This document shows positions 39,947 through 49,095 of a stretch of 64,000 bases of DNA, piece after piece. Both the position numbers and the translations under genes were made by a program. The stretch's first letter is position 1; each line of letters opens with the position of its first letter. Origin of the DNA: JAUXFS01 sp963772635 (GTDB taxonomy: Bacteria; Pseudomonadota; Alphaproteobacteria; Rhodospirillales; Defluviicoccaceae); assembly GCA_963772635.1 (NCBI GenBank), contig CAVYYK010000017.1:75962-139961 (forward strand), in the 5' to 3' direction. The notes below the pieces were generated by a model that ran no database searches, was not told the DNA's origin, and worked only from the letters and a program-made list of their open reading frames with translations.

Positions 39947-40618
39947 ATGCACATCATGGAGGGGTATTTACCGGCCTCTCATGCGATCGCCTGGACGGCC
40001 GTCTCGGCGCCGTTCGTCGCTTACGGCGGGTACCGGCTGGTGCGGATCGTCAACAAGCATCCGGAAACGAAGCTGTTGCTGGCGGCCTCGGGAGCGTTCG
40101 CGTTCGTCCTGTCGGCGCTGAAGATTCCGTCGGTCACCGGCAGTTGCTCCCACGCGACGGGAACCGGTCTCGGCGCGATCCTGTTCGGTCCCGGGGTGAT
40201 GACGCTGCTCGGCACCATCGTCCTGTTATTCCAGGCCCTGCTTCTCGCCCACGGCGGTCTCACGACCCTCGGCGCCAACGTGTTTTCGATGGCGGTGGTC
40301 GGTCCCTACGTGGCGTACGGTCTTTTCCGACTGGTGCGAGGTGTGGGCGGATCCCTCGCCGTCGCGGTGTTCCTCGCCGCCGCCTTCGGGGATCTCTCGA
40401 CCTACATCGTGACCTCGGCCCAGCTGGCAATGGCGTTTCCCGATCCGGCGGGTGGCATCGCCGGTTCCTTCGCCAAATTCGGGGCGATCTTCGCGGTCAC
40501 CCAGGTCCCGTTGGCGATCATCGAGGGCCTGTTGACGGTGGTCGTGGTCAACGTGCTGACGTCGTACAGCCGATCGGAACTCGAGAGCCTGTCGCTGTTG
40601 GCCAGGGAGGCACCGTGA
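39947..40618 (+). CDS. cbiM: Cobalt ECF transporter, substrate-binding membrane protein CbiM
   Basis: 223 residues from ATG 39947, with GGAGGAGG before it. The N-terminus MHIMEGYLP carries the Met-His metal-binding start typical of CbiM; GSCSHATGTGLGAILFGP and several membrane helices follow. It is the S-component that selects Co2+ for B12 synthesis. A longer in-frame start at 39926 would hide the essential N-terminal Met-His, so it is rejected. Controlled by the upstream cobalamin riboswitch. Confidence 0.95.
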   Translation: MHIMEGYLPASHAIAWTAVSAPFVAYGGYRLVRIVNKHPETKLLLAASGAFAFVLSALKIPSVTGSCSHATGTGLGAILFGPGVMTLLGTIVLLFQALLLAHGGLTTLGANVFSMAVVGPYVAYGLFRLVRGVGGSLAVAVFLAAAFGDLSTYIVTSAQLAMAFPDPAGGIAGSFAKFGAIFAVTQVPLAIIEGLLTVVVVNVLTSYSRSELESLSLLAREAP

Positions 40619-40926
40619 TGGCACGCCGCAACCTGATCCTGATCCTGGCGGCGGTGATTCTGGCATCGATCCCGCTGTTCATGTCGTTCGAGGGTGAAAA
40701 GGTGTTCGGTGGCGCCGATGGCCAGGCGCAGGACGCGATCCACCGGATCCGGCCCGACTACAAGCCGTGGTTCAGCGCCATCTGGGTGCCGCCGAGCAAG
40801 GAAATCGAGAGTTTGTTGTTCATGCTTCAGGCGGGCCTCGGCGCCGGCCTTCTCGGCTACTACATCGGCCTTCGCCGCGGCGAAGCCAAAGGGCGGCGCG
40901 CGGCCGAGGGCGATGCATCTTATTGA
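40618..40926 (+). CDS. cbiN: Cobalt transporter small subunit CbiN
   Basis: 102 residues: one N-terminal helix (LILILAAVILASIPLFM), a short periplasmic loop ending KPWFSAIWVPPSKEIESLLF and a second helix. This is the two-helix CbiN layout; CbiN stimulates CbiM loading. ATG overlaps the last base of the cbiM stop, and a GTG at 40615 is an alternative. Its 3' end overlaps cbiQ by 14 bases. Confidence 0.92.
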   Translation: MARRNLILILAAVILASIPLFMSFEGEKVFGGADGQAQDAIHRIRPDYKPWFSAIWVPPSKEIESLLFMLQAGLGAGLLGYYIGLRRGEAKGRRAAEGDASY

Positions 40927-41674
40927 CCGTCTTGCCCACACCAATCGGTGGACCGACAGGCATCCCGGCGAAAAACTGCTCCTCGGCGGCGGATTGCTGC
41001 TCCTCAGCGTGGTCCTGCCGCCGGTGCCGGGAGCGGTGTTGATCCTGACCGCCGCCGCAGCAGCAGCGGTGTTCGGCGCCCGAACGCCGGTCGCAGACTA
41101 TTGTCGTGTTCTGGCGTTGCCCGCGGCTTTCCTGATCAGCGGCGGCATTGTCCTCGCCCTGTCCGTGCGTTTGGACGGGGCGGGGCCGGCGGTCACGTGG
41201 TCGCCGGCGGGAGCGATGACGGCGATCGAGGTTTCCCTTCGCGCCCTCGCGGCGACCGCGTCGCTATTGCTGATGATCCTGACCACACCGCTCACCGATC
41301 TTCTCGGCCTGTTGCGGCGGGCCCGGGTGCCGGCGGAGATCGTCGACATCACTTTGCTCGTCTATCGCTTCATCATGGTGGTTGTCGATGCCGCCGAACG
41401 GGGACGGATCTCGCAAGCGAGCCGCATGGGGTATTCGGGGTTTCGCCATTCGCTCCGGTCCGCCGGCCTGCTCGCGGCGGCATTGCTTCCCCGCTGCCTC
41501 GATCGGGCGGCGCGGATGGAGAACGGTCTTGCCGCCCGCGCCTACGGGGGTGATCTCAGGGTACTGTCGCCGCCATCCATCCTGTCGGTCCGCTTTCTGG
41601 TCGGAGCGCTGATGCTCGAAGGTCTGATCGTCGCCGCGTCCCTGGGATGGACCGCGATCGGGAGCGCCGGGTGA
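40913..41674 (+). CDS. cbiQ: Cobalt ECF transporter T component CbiQ
   Basis: 253 residues, several membrane helices and the energy-coupling segment RRARVPAEIVDITLLVYRF plus MENGLAARAYGG (the Ala-Arg-Gly type motifs that contact the ATPase). ATG 40913 lies inside the 3' end of cbiN. It connects CbiM to CbiO. Confidence 0.93.
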   Translation: MHLIDRLAHTNRWTDRHPGEKLLLGGGLLLLSVVLPPVPGAVLILTAAAAAAVFGARTPVADYCRVLALPAAFLISGGIVLALSVRLDGAGPAVTWSPAGAMTAIEVSLRALAATASLLLMILTTPLTDLLGLLRRARVPAEIVDITLLVYRFIMVVVDAAERGRISQASRMGYSGFRHSLRSAGLLAAALLPRCLDRAARMENGLAARAYGGDLRVLSPPSILSVRFLVGALMLEGLIVAASLGWTAIGSAG

Positions 41675-42579
41675 TGATCGTCTCGGTTCGCGGTCTCCGG
41701 TTCACCTATCCGGGCGGGATCGACGCGCTCGAGGGGCTCGATCTCGATGTTCCCGAGGGAGGCCGGCTGGCCATTCTCGGCCCGAACGGCGCCGGCAAGA
41801 CCACCCTGTTGATGCATCTCAACGGCACCCTCCGCCCCAGTGGCGGCGAAGTGTGGCTGGAGGGGCGGCCGGTCGTCTACGACCGCCGGTCGCTGACCCG
41901 GTGGCGGGCGACGGTCGGTCTTGTCCTGCAGGACCCCGACGACCAACTGTTCGCAGGCAACGTCTATCAGGACGTTTCCTTCGGCCCGCTGAACCTCGGC
42001 CTGACCGAACGAGAGGTGAAGGATCGGGTCGAGGAGGCCCTCGCCGCCATGCGTATCGCCGACCTGGCCCGGCGACCGATCCACATGCTCAGCTTCGGGC
42101 AGAGGAAACGGGTCGCGATCGCCGGCGTCCTGGCGATGAAGCCACGGGTGCTGGCCCTCGACGAACCGACCGGCGGCCTCGACACCCACGGCGTCGCCCA
42201 CCTGTTGGCGGCGCTCGGCCATCTGGTCGAGGGCGGAACCACCATCGTCTACACCACCCACGACGTCGACCTCGCCTGCGCCTGGTCCGACACGGTCGCC
42301 CTTTTTCACCAGGGAAGGGTCATCGGCCGCGGCCGCCCGGAGGACGTCCTCGCCGACGGCGGCCTGTTGCGGTTGGCGCACTTGCGACTGCCGTTGGCGT
42401 TGGACGTCGGGCTCAGGGCGAGGGAGCTCGGCCTGGTCGCCGCCGACGCCCCTCTACCCCGTTCGCGTAGCCAGGTCGCCGACCTGCTCGCGCAAATCGC
42501 CGGTCACACGCCACCGTCGCGGCCGGCGCACCACGCCAGCGACGATGCCCCGATACACGCCGAGTCGGCCACCGGTTGA
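41674..42579 (+). CDS. cbiO: Cobalt ECF transporter ATPase CbiO
   Basis: 301 residues. Walker A GPNGAGKTT at 36-44, Q-loop LVLQDPDDQLFAGNVYQDVSFGP, signature MLSFGQRKRVAIAG (Phe in place of the first Gly of LSGGQ, usual in CbiO), Walker B VLALDEPTGGLD. ATG overlaps the cbiQ stop; GTG 41671 is possible. A C-terminal extension of ~50 residues after the ATPase core is seen. The gene is followed directly by a truncated NicO-like sequence. Confidence 0.93.
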   Translation: MIVSVRGLRFTYPGGIDALEGLDLDVPEGGRLAILGPNGAGKTTLLMHLNGTLRPSGGEVWLEGRPVVYDRRSLTRWRATVGLVLQDPDDQLFAGNVYQDVSFGPLNLGLTEREVKDRVEEALAAMRIADLARRPIHMLSFGQRKRVAIAGVLAMKPRVLALDEPTGGLDTHGVAHLLAALGHLVEGGTTIVYTTHDVDLACAWSDTVALFHQGRVIGRGRPEDVLADGGLLRLAHLRLPLALDVGLRARELGLVAADAPLPRSRSQVADLLAQIAGHTPPSRPAHHASDDAPIHAESATG

Positions 42580-42852
42580 GTTCTCCTCTCGAAATCGGTA
42601 CCGGTACTACTGATCTGTCCGCAGTTCGATCACTATGGGCTCGGACGGGCGACCGTCGGCGCGTTCAGCGTCGGTCTGGCGATCGCGCTGGTCGGTGTCG
42701 GGATCGTCGCCGCCTGGGGCGTGGGGCAGGCGTCACGGCGATTCGGCAGGGTCCACGATCTGGCCCGCCGGTTGCCGTACCTGTCGAGCGTTCTGGTCCT
42801 GGGAATCGGCGTGCTGATGACGGTCAGTGGCTGGTCGGGTCTAACGCTCTGA
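42580..42852 (+). pseudogene. Decapitated NicO/RcnA-type nickel-cobalt efflux protein, C-terminal remnant
   Basis: Directly after the cbiO stop the same frame stays open for 90 codons without a usable early start. It encodes VPVLLICPQFDHYGLGRA, then a helix ATVGAFSVGLAIALVGVGIV and an end RRLPYLSSVLVLGIGVLMTV. This is the pattern of the last two to three helices of NicO-family Ni/Co efflux permeases. The N-terminal half with the His-rich metal motif is absent, so this is a remnant, or the 5' part has been deleted. The 3' end overlaps the EEP gene by 29 bases on the other strand. Confidence 0.6.
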
Positions 42853-43903
42853 TATCCCAAAGCCGCCCGGATCCGTCGGCGGCCGTCGGCAGGAACAGCA
42901 AGGCTTTCAGGGGGCGGTGGTCGGAGCCTATCGACGGCAGTGCCCGGAGATCGGCGAGGCGGATGCCGCCGACGAGGACATGGTCGATGGGAATGCCGAA
43001 AGGCCCCATTGTCGCCGGAAAAGTAGCCGGAAAGTCCGTGAACGTGGTGGTGCGGGTGACTTTCAGCAACGCCTGGAACGCCGGCGTGTAGGGCGTCGCG
43101 TTGAAATCGCCGGCGATGATGACCGGACCGTCCAGGCGGGTGATCGCTTCGGCAATCTCGGCGAGGTAGCGATCACGAGCCGCAAGATCGGCGGGAATGA
43201 GGGGGTCCCTGGGGTGCAGGACGACGAGCCAGGGATCGTCGGCGCCGGCGATCGACAATCGCGCGATGAGCCCCGGGTCCGCTCCACCGGCCGGCCTCAG
43301 CACCTCGTGCTCGAGGACGGGATGGCGCGAGAGAACGGCGAGACCTTCGAGGCTCCGGTCCCTTTCCGAATCCGAAGGATCATCGCCGCCGACGATGATC
43401 TGATGCGGGTAGACATTGCGCAGGTTGTGGAGCATGGCGGACAGCCCGGTGGAGACCTCCTGGAGCACCACCACGTCGGCCGGTCGGCTGGCGAGCCAAG
43501 CGTACAACTCGCGATAGTGCCAGTTATCCGCCATCAGGTTATGGGTGATCAGCGTCAGTCGGCGGGTCCTCGAGCTCATGCCCTCGAAGTCGAACGCCAG
43601 GGCCGCACCGAAAGGCGCGAGGGTTCCCTTTTCGAGAGGCTGTGGGGCGTGCTTGTAGGCGGCACCGAAGAACAGGGCGAGCGTGAGCGCCGTCGCCGCC
43701 GAAAGACCGTTCCTGAAGCCGGCGAAGACGAGGCATACCAGGAGTGCGACGACGATGTAGTGCGGGGCAAAGTGATGAAACAGTTCGAACGGCCAGGTGC
43801 GTAGATTTAGGAGATGCACCCCCGCGGCAACACACAAGCCCGCGAGCGCCAGCCAGCCCAGCGGGAGAAGCAGACTTCCGAGGACGCCATACCTGTCGAC
43901 CAT
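42824..43903 (-). CDS. Membrane-anchored endonuclease/exonuclease/phosphatase (EEP) family protein
   Basis: 359 residues. Three hydrophobic helices span about 8-27, 46-65 and 68-85; the EEP domain follows with THNLM, VVLQEVSTG, IAGDFNATPYT, PIDHVLVGG and GSDHRPL, the full set of metal and catalytic motifs. The catalytic part should lie on the outer face of the inner membrane. Similar proteins act on phosphodiesters or DNA; the substrate is unknown. Single gene between the cbi remnant and aroA. Confidence 0.8.
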   Translation of the reverse strand: MVDRYGVLGSLLLPLGWLALAGLCVAAGVHLLNLRTWPFELFHHFAPHYIVVALLVCLVFAGFRNGLSAATALTLALFFGAAYKHAPQPLEKGTLAPFGAALAFDFEGMSSRTRRLTLITHNLMADNWHYRELYAWLASRPADVVVLQEVSTGLSAMLHNLRNVYPHQIIVGGDDPSDSERDRSLEGLAVLSRHPVLEHEVLRPAGGADPGLIARLSIAGADDPWLVVLHPRDPLIPADLAARDRYLAEIAEAITRLDGPVIIAGDFNATPYTPAFQALLKVTRTTTFTDFPATFPATMGPFGIPIDHVLVGGIRLADLRALPSIGSDHRPLKALLFLPTAADGSGRLWDIRALDPTSH

Positions 43904-43966
43904 GCCGCGGAGTCTGGCACAGTATCGTTAAAGATATGCGAAAATCGCCAGCTTCAGCCGGCGCCG

Positions 43967-45298
43967 TCAGTCCGCCGGCAATTCCTCGATGCGAGTGCCA
44001 AGGCCATTCATCAGCGCAACGAAGCTCGGAAAGCTGGTGGCTATCGGTTCCGCGTCGTCGATCCGCACCGGGGCGCGGCAGGCCATGCCGAGCACCAGGA
44101 ACGCCATGGCGATGCGATGGTCCATGTCCGCCGTCACCTGGCCGCCGCCCGGCGGCGCGCCGCCGGTGCCATGAACGACGAGCCAATCCTCGCCGATTTC
44201 CACGCGGATGCCGCAGGCGGTGAGGCCGCGGGCGATGGCGGCGAGGCGATCGCTCTCCTTGACCCGCAGCTCGGCGAGGCCCTGCATCCGGGTGACCCCG
44301 CTGGCACAGGCGGCGGCGGCGGCGAGCACCGGGAACTCGTCGATCATCGCCGGGACCCGCCCCGCCGGCACCTCGACGCCTTCGAGGGACGATGCCTCGA
44401 CGATCAGGTCGGCGACGGGCTCTCCCGCCTGGACGCGTCGGTTGGTGACGGATATGCGCGCACCCATGTCGCCAAGGGTCTCGAGAAGTCCGGTTCTGAG
44501 CGGGTTGACGCCGACGTTTCGAAGGGTGACTCGGGACCCCGGGATCAGCGAGGCCGCCACCAGCGGAAAAGCCGCCGACGAGAAGTCGCCCGGAACCACC
44601 ACCTCCCGTCCGGTCAACTCGGGCTGACCGACAAGGGTAATTCTCCGGCCGCCATCGGCAAGCGTTTCGGTTTCGACCTCGGCGCCGAAATGACACAGCA
44701 TCGCCTCGGTATGGTCGCGGGTCGGTTGTGGTTCGACAACCGTGGTCGTTCCAGGCGCGTTGAGGCCGGCGAGAAGGATCGCCGACTTCACCTGTGCGGA
44801 CGCCACCGGCAGCGTATAGACGATCGGAAGCGGGTCGGCGGCGCCACGCACCGCGAGCGGGAGGCGACCGCCCGAGCGTGACCAGAAGGTCGCACCGACG
44901 CGCCGCAACGGTTCGATCACCCGGTTCATCGGGCGTGCCGACAGCGAGGCGTCACCGCTAAAGAAGCTGGTGAAGGGGTGGCTCGCGACCAGCCCGATGA
45001 CCAGCCGCGCCCCGGTGCCCGAGTTGCCCATGTCGAGGACCGAACCGGGTTCGGCGAGACCGCCGACACCGCGCCCGAAGATCCGCCAGCCTTCGCTGCT
45101 TCGGCTGACATCCGCGCCCAGTCGTCCCATCGCCTCGGCGGTGGCCAGAACGTCTTCCGCTTCGAGCAGACCGCTTATCGCGGTCTCGCCGATGGCGCTG
45201 GCGCCGAGAATCAGCGCGCGGTGCGAAATCGATTTGTCGCCGGGAACGGCGACAGCGCCGGCGAGGGGGCCGCTCGGGCGTGAGATCATCGGTTTCAT
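43967..45298 (-). CDS. aroA: 3-phosphoshikimate 1-carboxyvinyltransferase (EPSP synthase)
   Basis: 443 residues. PGDKSISHRALIL, MGNSGTGARL, QPTRDHTEAML and RVKESDRLAAIA are the EPSP synthase motifs. The core motif reads NSGTGARL with alanine after the second glycine of NSGT-G, as in class II (glyphosate-tolerant type) enzymes. Start ATG 45298 places the first motif at the usual distance; ATG 45331 is possible. Divergent from the TIGR02300 gene, as in many alphaproteobacteria. Confidence 0.93.
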   Translation of the reverse strand: MKPMISRPSGPLAGAVAVPGDKSISHRALILGASAIGETAISGLLEAEDVLATAEAMGRLGADVSRSSEGWRIFGRGVGGLAEPGSVLDMGNSGTGARLVIGLVASHPFTSFFSGDASLSARPMNRVIEPLRRVGATFWSRSGGRLPLAVRGAADPLPIVYTLPVASAQVKSAILLAGLNAPGTTTVVEPQPTRDHTEAMLCHFGAEVETETLADGGRRITLVGQPELTGREVVVPGDFSSAAFPLVAASLIPGSRVTLRNVGVNPLRTGLLETLGDMGARISVTNRRVQAGEPVADLIVEASSLEGVEVPAGRVPAMIDEFPVLAAAAACASGVTRMQGLAELRVKESDRLAAIARGLTACGIRVEIGEDWLVVHGTGGAPPGGGQVTADMDHRIAMAFLVLGMACRAPVRIDDAEPIATSFPSFVALMNGLGTRIEELPAD

Positions 45299-45414
45299 CG
45301 AGCACGAGCCGGGACGGGTATTAGTGTTCATTGTTTTTTGGTTTTGACACAGCGAACCCAAACATGGCAATTGGCTGACAGTGGTCGAAGCTGACAAGAC
45401 ATGGAGGAACACGG

Positions 45415-45828
45415 GTGGCAAAAGCTGAATGGGGCGCGAAGCGAACCTGCCACAGTTGTGGTGCCCGTTTCTATGATCTGAGCCGCGACACCATCGTATG
45501 CCCTGTTTGCAATACCGTCTACGATCCCGAGCGGCAGCCCCGGACTCGTCGTGGCGGGGGCGCGATCAAGGATGATGTTGTTGCGGTATCCCGTGTCGAC
45601 GATGAGGTCTTGGAGAAAAAGAAGCTCAAACCGGAAATCGTCGATGACGAAAACGACGATGAGTCGGACACCGAAGACTCGGAAGAGAAGGGTGAGGAAG
45701 GCGACATGGACGAGATCAAGGCCGAAGACGGCGACCTGATCGAAGACACGTCCGATCTCGGCGAGGACGATGACGACATCGGCGAGGTCATGGAGCACCT
45801 GGATGAGGACGTCGAGGACAAGGCCTGA
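45415..45828 (+). CDS. TIGR02300 family (FYDLN acid) zinc-ribbon protein
   Basis: 137 residues from GTG with GGAGG seven bases upstream. Zinc ribbon C12, C15, C29, C32 with FYDL at 19-22, then a strongly acidic tail (Asp/Glu-rich from about residue 75). The family is restricted to alphaproteobacteria, has unknown function and is nearly always divergent from aroA. This arrangement supports the taxonomic assignment. Confidence 0.9.
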   Translation: MAKAEWGAKRTCHSCGARFYDLSRDTIVCPVCNTVYDPERQPRTRRGGGAIKDDVVAVSRVDDEVLEKKKLKPEIVDDENDDESDTEDSEEKGEEGDMDEIKAEDGDLIEDTSDLGEDDDDIGEVMEHLDEDVEDKA

Positions 45829-45979
45829 GACGCCCCGGCCGCAATATTCCTCTGATCCTCCGAGAAAACACCGTTCATCTCCGGTCAAAGGCTAGGGTTC
45901 ATGATTTTCCTTGCCTCCATCCCCACAGGATCATTAGTTTCCACGGCAGCGCCGGCACCCAGCCGGCGGTCGGGTTATC

Positions 45980-46055
<76 letters not shown>

Positions 46056-46064
46056 ATTAGAACA

Positions 46065-46092
46065 GGGGCTTAGTCGGAAACGGCTAGGCCCT
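46065..46092 (+). terminator. Hairpin after tRNA-Ala
   Basis: GGGCTTAGTCG (46066-46076), GAAA tetraloop, CGGCTAGGCCC (46081-46091) form an 11-bp stem with G-U pairs, followed by TTGCTTT. Likely the tRNA terminator; the U-run is interrupted. Confidence 0.6.
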
Positions 46093-46705
46093 TGCTTTAA
46101 TCAGTAAGCACATAGCAAGTACGAGACGAAAGGCCTGTCCGAAAGGCCGAACCGCTGAGAGCATCGGGTGGCGATGGTTCGTAAGGGCGGCAGAATGTAT
46201 GGTTCTGATCTCACACCTCTCTGGTCGCCGCAGGACTCCTCAAGGGTGTGCTAATAAACCATCGTGAGAAGACGGCTATCTATCGGTTCTGCTGACATAC
46301 AAATTACAGAAGACATATTGATTGGTAGGCTCGGGCAATCTTGTTCCGCCAAGTCTTTGTAGAGCCCGAGCGCCGGATCTTCGAACTTTTCCGAAGCGAT
46401 AGGCCGCGACGAACCCCAATCGGGTTTGCCTCGCTCGCCGCGGGTGGACAAAATCTGCCGTTCGTTCGAGGCATCGCAAGGCAGGGAGGCGGAGAATATC
46501 AGAGGACTTTACGCCAATTTGCTGGCCACTTCCGTCTGTACCGCACCGCAACCTCATCCCGTTGCCACATGGCGCGTACCGGGAGGGCGTTCGTCCCAAC
46601 AACGGCGCGATGACGGGAGGTCGTCGACGAGAAAAAGCGGGCGAGTCATCGCCCGCGTTCAGACCGGCCCCGCAGCGTGCCGCCCATCGCAGGTTCGTCA
46701 AGCGA
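46093..46705. other. Intergenic stretch without a supported gene
   Basis: About 610 bases between the tRNA hairpin and the end of opgH. Open frames on both strands (for example 46276-46701 minus, 46341-46613 plus) have no recognisable domain, ribosome site or gene-like context. The first 250 bases are less GC-rich than the flanks. I see no RNA gene or repeat in it. Confidence 0.6.
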
Positions 46706-48685
46706 TCAGCCGGACCAGGGCAGAGACACGGCTCGCCCGCCCGTCCGCCGGTGCAGTCGCTGCGGCTCCATCGCTGTCCAGCAAACCGGTGGCGTTTCGG
46801 TGGGGAGGGGCTTGGCGCGGGTTCGTTCTTCCGGCGACGGGGCGCGCGCCAGGGCGGCGGCGAGATCGCGGAGCTCGGGGGCGGGGGTGGTTTCCTCGGG
46901 CGTCACCAGGAGACCGAGCCTGCGCAATCCCTGTCCGACCGAGCGCCGGCTCGAGATGACGGCCACCGGCATCGCCAGGATCAACCCGGCCAGGACCGGC
47001 AGCACCCACCACAGGTACTCCGGGGCGTGCATCAACAGCACCGCCAGCCATCCCATCCCGACGGCGAACAACAGGCCCAGTGACGGCGTCACCTCGCCCA
47101 TCGACAGGCCGCGGTCCGAGCGGTTCTGCGGATTCCAGGCGACGCCGCGGCCGGTCACCAGCGACACGATGAAGTAAGTATGCAGGCCGCCCATCACCGG
47201 CGCGATCAACGCCGAGAACAGGGTCTCGATGACGAGGCCGAGGGTCGCCCGGATACCGCCGCCGAACTGGCGCCGGCTCCGACGGTCGAACAGGACCAGC
47301 AGCAGCCCGAACAGCTTGGGCAGGAACAGCAGCCCCAGGGTCACCGCACACAACGAGATCGTCTCGGAAAATTTGGAAACCGGCCAGTCCGGAAACAGCT
47401 GGTGGCCGGCGCTAAAATAGCGGTGGCCGGTGATCGCCCGCTCGACAATGTCGGCGGTGCTCAGCAACAGAAAGGCCGCCCACAGCGGCGACGACAGGAA
47501 GGCGAAGGCGCCGGCGACCATGTGCAGGCGGTTCACCCAGTGCAGGCCGGGCGCCGCCACCAGCCTGAGGTGCTGGAGGTTGCCCTGGCACCAGCGCCGC
47601 TCGCGGGTCGCGTAGTCGACGATGTTGGTGGGAAGTTCCTCGTAGCTGCCGCCGAGATCCGGCACGAAGTACACCGACCAGCCGCCGCGGCGCATCAGCG
47701 CCGCCTCGACGAAGTCGTGGCTGTGGATCTCGCCGCCGAGGGGCGGTTTGCCCGACAGCTTGGGAAGCCCGCAGTGATCGATGAACGCCCGGGTGCGGAT
47801 GATCGCGTTGTGACCGTAGAAATTGCTTTCGCCCAGGGACCAGAAGCCGACGCCGCTCGCCATCACCGGGCCGACCAGCCGGCAGGAGAACTGCAGGGCG
47901 CGGCCGAACAGTGTCGCCTGATTGAACGGCATCGGCTGGGTCTGGATGAGGCCGGCCTGGGGATTGGCCTCCATCAGCCGGACGAGTTGGAGCAGCGTCT
48001 CGCCCGACATAACGCTGTCGGCGTCGAGAACCACCATGTGGTCGTACGAGGCGCCCCAGCGGCTGCAGAAGTCGGCGATGTTGCCGGCCTTGCGGCCGGT
48101 ATTGTTCTGGCGGCGGCGATAGAAGATTCGGTTCTCGGCCTGGTGCTCTCGGCAGAACGCGGTCCATGACCGCCGTTCAAGCCGGGCGATGTCCTCGTTG
48201 CGGGTGTCGCTGAGAACGAACAGGTCGAAGTGCCGCAGGCCGCCGGCGGTCTCCAGGGACCGGTAGATCGCCTCGATGCCGGCGAACACCCGGCGCGGAT
48301 CTTCGTTGTAGACGGGAACGCAGATCGCGGTGCGCGTGGAGATCGGACCGCGGTTCGCTCCGACGAGGTCTTCGAGCGGTCTCAAATTGATGGGGTCGAG
48401 TTTGGCGCCGCGAACGATGAATCCGGCGACCGCCGTCCAGAATGACAGCGCGATCCATACGAAGTTGACGACGAACAGCACCAGGATGGCAATCTCGATC
48501 GGCTCCAGGCCATTGGCCGCCAGGATATCGAACAGCATCGCCGCGGCCGCCGCGATCGTGGCCGCCACCAGGCCGAAGAACGCCGCCCGGCGGAGCCGCG
48601 GCCGCGGCGGGTTCAACGTTCCCGTCGTATCGAACCGGAATTCCCCGTCGATCCGGTCGCCCGGATCGGCCAGCATCATGTTCAC
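46706..48685 (-). CDS. opgH: Glucans biosynthesis glucosyltransferase OpgH (MdoH)
   Basis: 659 residues, GT2 membrane glucosyltransferase. Two N-terminal helices (~34-55, ~63-92), then VPVYNEDPRRVFAGIEA, VLDADSVMSGE (DAD at 221-223), SLGESNFYGHNAIIRTRAF, and RERRWCQGNLQHLR (the (Q/R)xxRW processivity motif), followed by C-terminal membrane helices. It polymerises UDP-glucose into the beta-1,2-linked backbone of osmoregulated periplasmic glucan and extrudes it. The usual partner opgG is not in the window. The C-terminal tail is shorter than the E. coli protein (847 residues). A beta-glucan catabolic locus begins about 0.9 kb away. Confidence 0.9.
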   Translation of the reverse strand: MNMMLADPGDRIDGEFRFDTTGTLNPPRPRLRRAAFFGLVAATIAAAAAMLFDILAANGLEPIEIAILVLFVVNFVWIALSFWTAVAGFIVRGAKLDPINLRPLEDLVGANRGPISTRTAICVPVYNEDPRRVFAGIEAIYRSLETAGGLRHFDLFVLSDTRNEDIARLERRSWTAFCREHQAENRIFYRRRQNNTGRKAGNIADFCSRWGASYDHMVVLDADSVMSGETLLQLVRLMEANPQAGLIQTQPMPFNQATLFGRALQFSCRLVGPVMASGVGFWSLGESNFYGHNAIIRTRAFIDHCGLPKLSGKPPLGGEIHSHDFVEAALMRRGGWSVYFVPDLGGSYEELPTNIVDYATRERRWCQGNLQHLRLVAAPGLHWVNRLHMVAGAFAFLSSPLWAAFLLLSTADIVERAITGHRYFSAGHQLFPDWPVSKFSETISLCAVTLGLLFLPKLFGLLLVLFDRRSRRQFGGGIRATLGLVIETLFSALIAPVMGGLHTYFIVSLVTGRGVAWNPQNRSDRGLSMGEVTPSLGLLFAVGMGWLAVLLMHAPEYLWWVLPVLAGLILAMPVAVISSRRSVGQGLRRLGLLVTPEETTPAPELRDLAAALARAPSPEERTRAKPLPTETPPVCWTAMEPQRLHRRTGGRAVSLPWSG

Positions 48686-48966
48686 TCTAATCCCGCTCCT
48701 CCGGTTCGTTCGTTGCGCGCTTGTAACGATAGCGTCGCCGTACGCCGAATGTCCCCAAGGCCTGAGAGATGAAGGAGATGCCCAGGTGGTCGCCGTAAGT
48801 CGACGCTAGATCAGCTTTGTGGAGAAAATATGGTGAGCCGACCGTCGTCCCCACGATTGCACGGGATCAAGGGGCGTTACCGCGTTGCCGACGACGAGGG
48901 CCGCGACGATATTCCGGGGATGCGCGTCGGGTTTTTCGCGAGCATCGACCCTGTTACGGATGGTTC

Positions 48967-49014
48967 TGGTGCCGGATGAGGGACTCGAACCCCGACCTAC
49001 TGAATACAAATTTG
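48967..49014 (-). other. 3' half of tRNA-Thr(UGU): attachment-site-type fragment
   Basis: Read on the minus strand, the sequence runs from a TTTGTA anticodon loop through TTCAGTAGGTC, the T-arm GGGGTTCGAGTCCC and acceptor ATCCGGC to encoded ACCA. The 5' half is missing: bases before the loop cannot pair as an anticodon stem. A copy limited to the region from the anticodon loop to CCA is what tyrosine integrases leave at the far end of an island. The intact gene and an integrase are not in the window. Confidence 0.7.
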
Positions 49015-49095
49015 AAATCTATATGTGACTCAAACCGCCAGAGGTCGACTAACATACGAAAATTCTTATGTTCTGGTCGATACGATCTGCCATAG

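Noticed and set aside
45346..45374. TTGACA hexamer upstream of the TIGR02300 gene as a sigma-70 promoter
   Set aside because: At 17-base spacing the downstream hexamer is GCAATT, a poor -10, so the match is not strong enough to annotate.
46276..46701. 141-residue minus-strand frame between tRNA-Ala and opgH
   Set aside because: No domain, no ribosome site, overlapping open frames in several phases; treated as non-coding.
46706..46750. Possible truncation of opgH, because its C-terminus is shorter than in E. coli
   Set aside because: All catalytic motifs and the membrane helices are present, and many proteobacterial OpgH proteins vary in the tail.
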